Shown here: positions 60,258 to 64,000 of the stretch, in pieces | How positions within the stretch are numbered: the stretch's first letter is position 1 | Layout of the letters: each line of letters begins with the position of its first letter | Assembly (NCBI RefSeq): GCF_024172125.1 | Contig: NZ_JAMZEA010000001.1 | Span: 496,001 to 560,000 of the forward strand | Direction of reading: 5' to 3' | From: Actinomadura rupiterrae | Lineage (GTDB): Bacteria; Actinomycetota; Actinomycetes; Streptosporangiales; Streptosporangiaceae | Length of the DNA stretch: 64,000 nt | Made by a program: the position numbers and the translations under genes | The notes under the pieces: model-generated | Database searches by the model: none | What the model saw: the letters and a program-made list of their open reading frames with translations, nothing else | Told to the model about the DNA's origin: nothing

Positions 60258-62258
60258 ATGAGACGCTACGTCATCGCGCCCGCCGGGCACCGCGGACCAC
60301 GGTTCGGGCAGAGGATCGGGGTCCTGGCCACCGGTGTGGCGCTCGTCCTGTCCGGGACGGGCGTGGCTCAGGCGGCGCAGGCGGAACGGTCCAAGCCCGC
60401 GGCGCCGCGCTGGGAGGCGGTGGGTCCCGACTCCGTTGGCGGGTCGCTGGGGCTGTCGGCGTCCAAGCCCAACGAGATCGCCGTCATGACGGACGCGCCG
60501 CAGCTGCTCTGGCTGTCGGACGATCGCGGCGGGCACTGGCGGCTGCGCGACACGGTGCCGCGGACGGGCGGGGCGGCGCGCGCGTTCGTCGTCGATCCGC
60601 GCGACTCGCGGCGCATGTACCTGCTGGTGTCCAAGCAGGTGGGGTTCGGGGTCTACGAGGGGTGGCTGCTGCGCAGCACCGACCGGGGCGCGAGCTGGAA
60701 GACGCTGCGCCACGACACCAAGGACGGGCCGCTCCAGCTCGCCGTGTCCGGGCGGACGGTCGTCACCGAGGGCCTCGACACGATCGGGGTCAGCACCGAC
60801 GGCGGCGACCACTGGCGGCAGATCGCGCGGCCGTGGGCGCGCGGCTCGATGGCGGCTCCGATGCTCAGGCACCAGCTCGCCCTGGTCGGCGGCGACCTGT
60901 TCGCCACGACGGTCTCCCCCGGGCAGGACCTTTGGGTCATCAAGGGGATCGGCGGGGCGTCGCCGGTGCCGCAGCGGCTCGGGAAGCCGGGGCGGCAGGC
61001 GGTGGACGAGGTCGCCGCGACGCGGTGGGGCGTGGTGGTGACGGCGGGGCACGCGCTGTACGGCACGTCCGACCGCGGGAGGACCTGGCGCCTGCTGCTG
61101 GGTGACAAGGCCGACTACCTCTACGGGCCGCAGATCTTCGGCGACCAGGTGTTCGTGACCACCGCCGGCAAGGTCTACGCGAGCCGGGACCGGGGCCGCA
61201 CCTTCGCGCATTGGAACGTGCCGATCTCCGGTCAGGGCGTGGGCGAGGTCGCGCCGATGCCGGGCAAGCCGGGCACGACGCTGGTGTCGGACGGCTACCA
61301 CGGCGTGTTCACCACCACCAACGGCCGCACCTACCGGCCGCTCGGGGTGCCGAGCGAGACCGCCGCGCACCTGGTCACGACCCGCGACCGGCAAGGCCGC
61401 ACGCTGCTGGTCTCCGCCGGGATCTGGGACCTGTTCCACACGCCGCTGCCCACCGGCCGGGTCACCCCCGCCACCCGCCGCTGGACCCGCGTCACCTCCG
61501 ACCAGCTGCACGCCCACCCGAGGATCGCGGTGTCGTCGCGCTCGCCCCGGACGGTGTGGCGTGCCGAGGAGAACGGCCTGTCCACCGGGATCTACCGCAG
61601 CGGCGACGGCGCCGTGACCTGGTCCAAGCCGGCCTTCATCAACGACGGCGGCGCGCCGTTCGACCTGCTCGTCCACCCGGCCGACCCGCGCCGGGTGTCG
61701 GTGCTGTTCCACTCGCTCGACGGCTGGGGCATCCGCGGCACCGACGACGAGGGCGCGACGTGGTGGACGGCCCAGCTCCCCGACGCGCCGTACACCTCCC
61801 TGGCCGGGGACCCGCGCGACCCGCGGCGCGTGTGGCTGGGCAGCCGCAAGGGCCTGCTGCGCTCGGACGACGGCGGACGGACATTCACGTCGGTCAGCGG
61901 CGCTGCCACCGCCCAGGTGTTCGTCGACCCCCGCGACCCGCGGCGCGTCCTGGCCGGGGAGTCCGAGCTGCGGCTGAGCACCGACGGCGGAGCGCACTTC
62001 CGGACCGTCCAGCCGAGCGCGAACGGCATCCTGAAGCAGGTGGTCGCCGACCCGCGCCGTCCGCGGACGCTGTACGCCGCCTGGTCCGGCAACGCGCGCA
62101 CCGGCGTGTGGCGCAGCGACGACGCCGGAGCCACCTGGCACGACATCAGCCGCGGCCTGGTGAGCCCGTCCACCTCGTCCCTCACCGTCAGCCCGGACGG
62201 CCGCTGGCTGTTCGCAGGGACGAACTTCACCGGAGTCCAGCGCCTCCGCCTCAACTGA
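60258..62258 (+). CDS. Secreted BNR/sialidase-type beta-propeller protein
   Basis: 666 residues from the ATG at 60258 (CCGAAGGAAG upstream). Signal peptide ends near GVAQAAQ (about 40). The rest is a series of beta-propeller blades with Asp-box/BNR motifs: WLSDDRGGHWRL, RSTDRGASWKTL, VSTDGGDHWRQI, GTSDRGRTWRLL, ASRDRGRTFAHW, RSDDGGRTFTSV and RSDDAGATWHDI. Such proteins resemble glycosidase or sortilin-type propellers, but no sialidase Arg triad was seen. Probably an extracellular binding or glycan-associated protein. A strong terminator follows. Confidence 0.9.
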   Translation: MRRYVIAPAGHRGPRFGQRIGVLATGVALVLSGTGVAQAAQAERSKPAAPRWEAVGPDSVGGSLGLSASKPNEIAVMTDAPQLLWLSDDRGGHWRLRDTVPRTGGAARAFVVDPRDSRRMYLLVSKQVGFGVYEGWLLRSTDRGASWKTLRHDTKDGPLQLAVSGRTVVTEGLDTIGVSTDGGDHWRQIARPWARGSMAAPMLRHQLALVGGDLFATTVSPGQDLWVIKGIGGASPVPQRLGKPGRQAVDEVAATRWGVVVTAGHALYGTSDRGRTWRLLLGDKADYLYGPQIFGDQVFVTTAGKVYASRDRGRTFAHWNVPISGQGVGEVAPMPGKPGTTLVSDGYHGVFTTTNGRTYRPLGVPSETAAHLVTTRDRQGRTLLVSAGIWDLFHTPLPTGRVTPATRRWTRVTSDQLHAHPRIAVSSRSPRTVWRAEENGLSTGIYRSGDGAVTWSKPAFINDGGAPFDLLVHPADPRRVSVLFHSLDGWGIRGTDDEGATWWTAQLPDAPYTSLAGDPRDPRRVWLGSRKGLLRSDDGGRTFTSVSGAATAQVFVDPRDPRRVLAGESELRLSTDGGAHFRTVQPSANGILKQVVADPRRPRTLYAAWSGNARTGVWRSDDAGATWHDISRGLVSPSTSSLTVSPDGRWLFAGTNFTGVQRLRLN

Positions 62259-62278
62259 CCGACGCGCCGGAACGCGAG

Positions 62279-62310
62279 AGGCCCTCGCCACCTTTCGGTG
62301 GCGAGGGCCT
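62279..62310 (+). terminator. Strong terminator of the beta-propeller gene
   Basis: AGGCCCTCGCCACC (62279-62292), loop TTTC, and GGTGGCGAGGGCCT (62297-62310) make a perfect 14-bp stem, 20 bp after the stop and followed by TGGTTT. A clear intrinsic-type terminator. Confidence 0.88.
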
Positions 62311-62387
62311 TGGTTTGCCGCGACAGCGTCCCGCTCTCCCAGGCCTCGGCCGCCGCCTGGTCACGGACGTCACCGCTGACGCGCCTT

Positions 62388-62441
62388 CTCCTCGTCCTCG
62401 GCCGCCTCCTCGTCCTCGGCCGCCTCCTCGTCCTCGGCCGC
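62388..62441. repeat. Three perfect tandem 18-bp repeats
   Basis: CTCCTCGTCCTCGGCCGC occurs three times head to tail at 62388-62405, 62406-62423 and 62424-62441. It lies between the propeller terminator and the MarR gene. It can be read on the minus strand as an Ala-Glu-Asp-Glu repeat, but no gene is supported. Confidence 0.8.
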
Positions 62442-62566
62442 GCGCCGCGTGGCCATTTGGCTATGCGGGTGAGTCGGCGGTGGCATCCACCACGCCCGAA
62501 ACGGTCCGGCGGTTCGTAGCTGACCACCGGGAGTGCACCTGTGGTTCTCGGCCGGAGATCGGACTG

Positions 62567-63037
62567 TCAGGCCCCGTCGTCGGCGGGAGCAAGGCGCCCG
62601 ATCGTCTGCTCGCTCCACGCCCGGATGGCGTCGGCCTGCTGCGCGGTGAGCGTGTCGAAGAAGTGGCGGCGGATGTTGCCCGCGTGCCCCGTGATGGCGC
62701 TTTGCACCGCGCTGCGTCCCTGGGCGGTCAGCCGAAGACCGGTGCGCCGCCCGCTGGCACCGCTTTCGGTCCGTGTCACGAAAGCGCGCCTCTCCACGCG
62801 GGTCAACTGATGCGAGACCCTGCTCTTCTCCCAGCCGAGCGATTTGGAGAGCTCACCGACACGCAGCTCTCGCCCGTCCGCACGCCACAACGTCACCAGC
62901 ACGCTGAACTCGGCCTTGGAGATACCGAAGTCCCGCTGGAGGGCACGGTCGAGTTCGCGGGCGAGCAGTTGCTGCGCGCGCGTCCAAGAGCTCCAGAACT
63001 CCCACTCGTCGGGCTCCAGATCGCGGAGGTCGGTCAT
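62567..63037 (-). CDS. MarR-family transcriptional regulator
   Basis: 156 residues. Winged helix-turn-helix of the MarR type: QQLLARELDRALQRDFGISK, AEFSVLVTLWRADGRELRVG, ELSKSLGWEKSRVSHQLTRV (recognition helix) and the wing RTESGASGRRTGLRLTAQG. Divergent from the amidohydrolase gene, with a palindromic operator in between, so it most probably represses that gene and itself until a ligand (likely an aromatic or amine substrate of the hydrolase) releases it. Confidence 0.92.
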   Translation of the reverse strand: MTDLRDLEPDEWEFWSSWTRAQQLLARELDRALQRDFGISKAEFSVLVTLWRADGRELRVGELSKSLGWEKSRVSHQLTRVERRAFVTRTESGASGRRTGLRLTAQGRSAVQSAITGHAGNIRRHFFDTLTAQQADAIRAWSEQTIGRLAPADDGA

Positions 63038-63066
63038 GGCGACGATGCTACCTGCCGACCCGCCGC

Positions 63067-63107
63067 AGTTGACGCATCAACTCTCCGCTAGAGTTGATGC
63101 GTCAACT
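63067..63107. promoter_or_regulatory. Duplicated MarR operator
   Basis: AGTTGACGCATCAACT (63067-63082) and AGTTGATGCGTCAACT (63092-63107) are exact reverse complements, each itself palindromic (AGTTGA-N4-TCAACT), with centres 25 bp apart, in the 95-bp gap between the MarR and amidohydrolase starts. Two dimers could bind and control both divergent promoters. Confidence 0.85.
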
Positions 63108-63132
63108 CTACGTGAGAGGACGGACTCATCCG

Positions 63133-64000
63133 ATGAGGACACTGATACGCGGCGGCATGGTGATCAGCATGGACCCGGCCGTCGGTGACCTTCCGCGAGG
63201 CGACCTGCTCATCGAGGACGGCCGGATCGTCGAGGTGGCCGCCACCGTCGCCGCGGCCGACGCGCAGATCGTGGACGCCCACGGCAAGATCGTGGCGCCG
63301 GGGTTCGTGGACACCCACCGGCACACCTGGCAGACCGCGTTCCGCGGCATCGGCGCCGACTGGACCTTCGGCGAGTACGGCGCCGCCATGCACGGCACGC
63401 TGCGCCCGCACTACCGGCCCGAGGACGTGTACGTGGGCAACCTGGTGGGCCGGCTCGAGGCGCTGAGTTCGGGCGTCACGACCATGCTCGACTGGTTCCA
63501 CTGCTCCGACCGCCCCGAGAACGCCGATGCCGCGATCCAGGCCCTGAACGACGCGCCCGGCCACTCGGTGTTCTGCTACGGCGCGGGCGTCACCAACGAA
63601 CCGATCGCCGCCGAGGTCAGACGCGTACGCTCGCGACTGCCCGGCGACGACATGGCGCTCGGCCTACGCGGCCCGCAGCGCACCTCGATGGACACCACGG
63701 CCGCCGATGTCACGCTGGCCCGGGACCTCGACCTGCGGGTGAGCGTGCACGTGCATGCCGCCACCGGTTGGCCCGGCGGCGACCGTCCCGTGGCGGCGAT
63801 GCGGGACCGCGGACTCCTGGACGACCGCACGACGTTCGTGCACGGCAACGGTCTTTCCGACGATCAGGTGGCCATGCTGGCCGATGCGGGCTGCTCGGTG
63901 TCGATCAGCCCTGACGTCGAGCTGAAGATGGGCTTCGGCTGGCCCGAGACCGGTCGCATGCTGGCCGCGGGAATCCGCCCGTCGCTGTCGGTGGACGATT
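63133..64000 (+). CDS. Amidohydrolase-family deaminase/chlorohydrolase, 5' part
   Basis: Partial: runs off the right edge after about 289 codons. Opens RTLIRGGMVISMD with the usual composite beta domain, then APGFVDTHRHTWQTAFRGIG (metal ligands His-x-His), HVHAATGW (His ligand), TFVHGNGLSDDQ (His) and SISPDVELKMGFGWP. This is the TrzA/AtzB/S-adenosylhomocysteine deaminase branch of metal hydrolases, which deaminate or dechlorinate N-heterocycles and nucleoside derivatives. The last Asp ligand may be SVDD at the edge. Expression is probably under the MarR regulator next door. Substrate is not predictable. Confidence 0.9.
   Translation, partial: MRTLIRGGMVISMDPAVGDLPRGDLLIEDGRIVEVAATVAAADAQIVDAHGKIVAPGFVDTHRHTWQTAFRGIGADWTFGEYGAAMHGTLRPHYRPEDVYVGNLVGRLEALSSGVTTMLDWFHCSDRPENADAAIQALNDAPGHSVFCYGAGVTNEPIAAEVRRVRSRLPGDDMALGLRGPQRTSMDTTAADVTLARDLDLRVSVHVHAATGWPGGDRPVAAMRDRGLLDDRTTFVHGNGLSDDQVAMLADAGCSVSISPDVELKMGFGWPETGRMLAAGIRPSLSVDD

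Noticed and set aside
1-64000. tRNA, rRNA or prophage modules
   Set aside because: No TTCGA-type T-loop cloverleaf, rRNA sequence or phage structural or integrase gene was recognised in any gap; a covariance-model search would be needed to exclude tRNA fully.

Overview
The window is very GC-rich DNA from a filamentous actinomycete. Multi-domain chaplin, class E sortase, large LAL-type LuxR regulators, an AftD-type arabinofuranosyltransferase and many signal-peptide proteins point to the Streptosporangiales/Thermomonosporaceae (Actinomadura-like); this placement is inference from gene content. I saw no rRNA, tRNA or CRISPR array. Most genes are ordinary chromosomal genes; 46-60 kb is an accessory stretch rich in orphan small proteins and decayed gene fragments.

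0-6.4 kb: a tightly packed minus-strand operon (polytopic membrane protein, a 43-residue DUF2613-like protein, GT2 and GT4 glycosyltransferases, then the 5' part of aftD running off the left edge) for lipid-linked sugar and cell-wall arabinan assembly. 6.6-14.6 kb: small secreted protein, two SDR oxidoreductases, a fused two-domain acyl-CoA dehydrogenase, two membrane proteins sharing an unusual motif, and an EI24 membrane protein. 14.8-23 kb: two secreted zinc metallopeptidases (M1 and M4) that share a duplicated non-catalytic domain, then a 963-residue LAL regulator. 23.7-27.5 kb: GT-C-like membrane protein, small secreted protein, class E sortase overlapping it, and a three-domain chaplin.

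28-49 kb: a Wzx/Wzy-type exopolysaccharide locus (30.4-43.7 kb: ATP-grasp enzyme, GH26 glycosidase, two GT4 enzymes, FemAB/GNAT-like protein, Wzz-like protein, polysaccharide deacetylase, MVIN flippase, O-antigen ligase-like polymerase, initiating sugar transferase) flanked by two copies of a tiny secreted peptide with two cysteines (28.1 and 44.3 kb); a third copy lies at 49.0 kb. These three paralogues, together with the chaplin, sortase and polysaccharide locus, are the best candidate here for an undescribed cell-surface system. Secreted SH3-like and matrixin-like proteins follow.

51-54 kb: a second LuxR-type AAA regulator. 54-60.2 kb: a graveyard of broken genes (terpene-cyclase-like fragment, IS30 remnant, VOC, WYL, MazG-like, TetR and isochorismatase fragments) surrounding one intact and unusual gene encoding four tandem copies of a domain of about 100 residues. 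60.2-64 kb: secreted beta-propeller protein with a strong terminator, then a MarR regulator divergent from an amidohydrolase across a duplicated palindromic operator; the amidohydrolase runs off the right edge.
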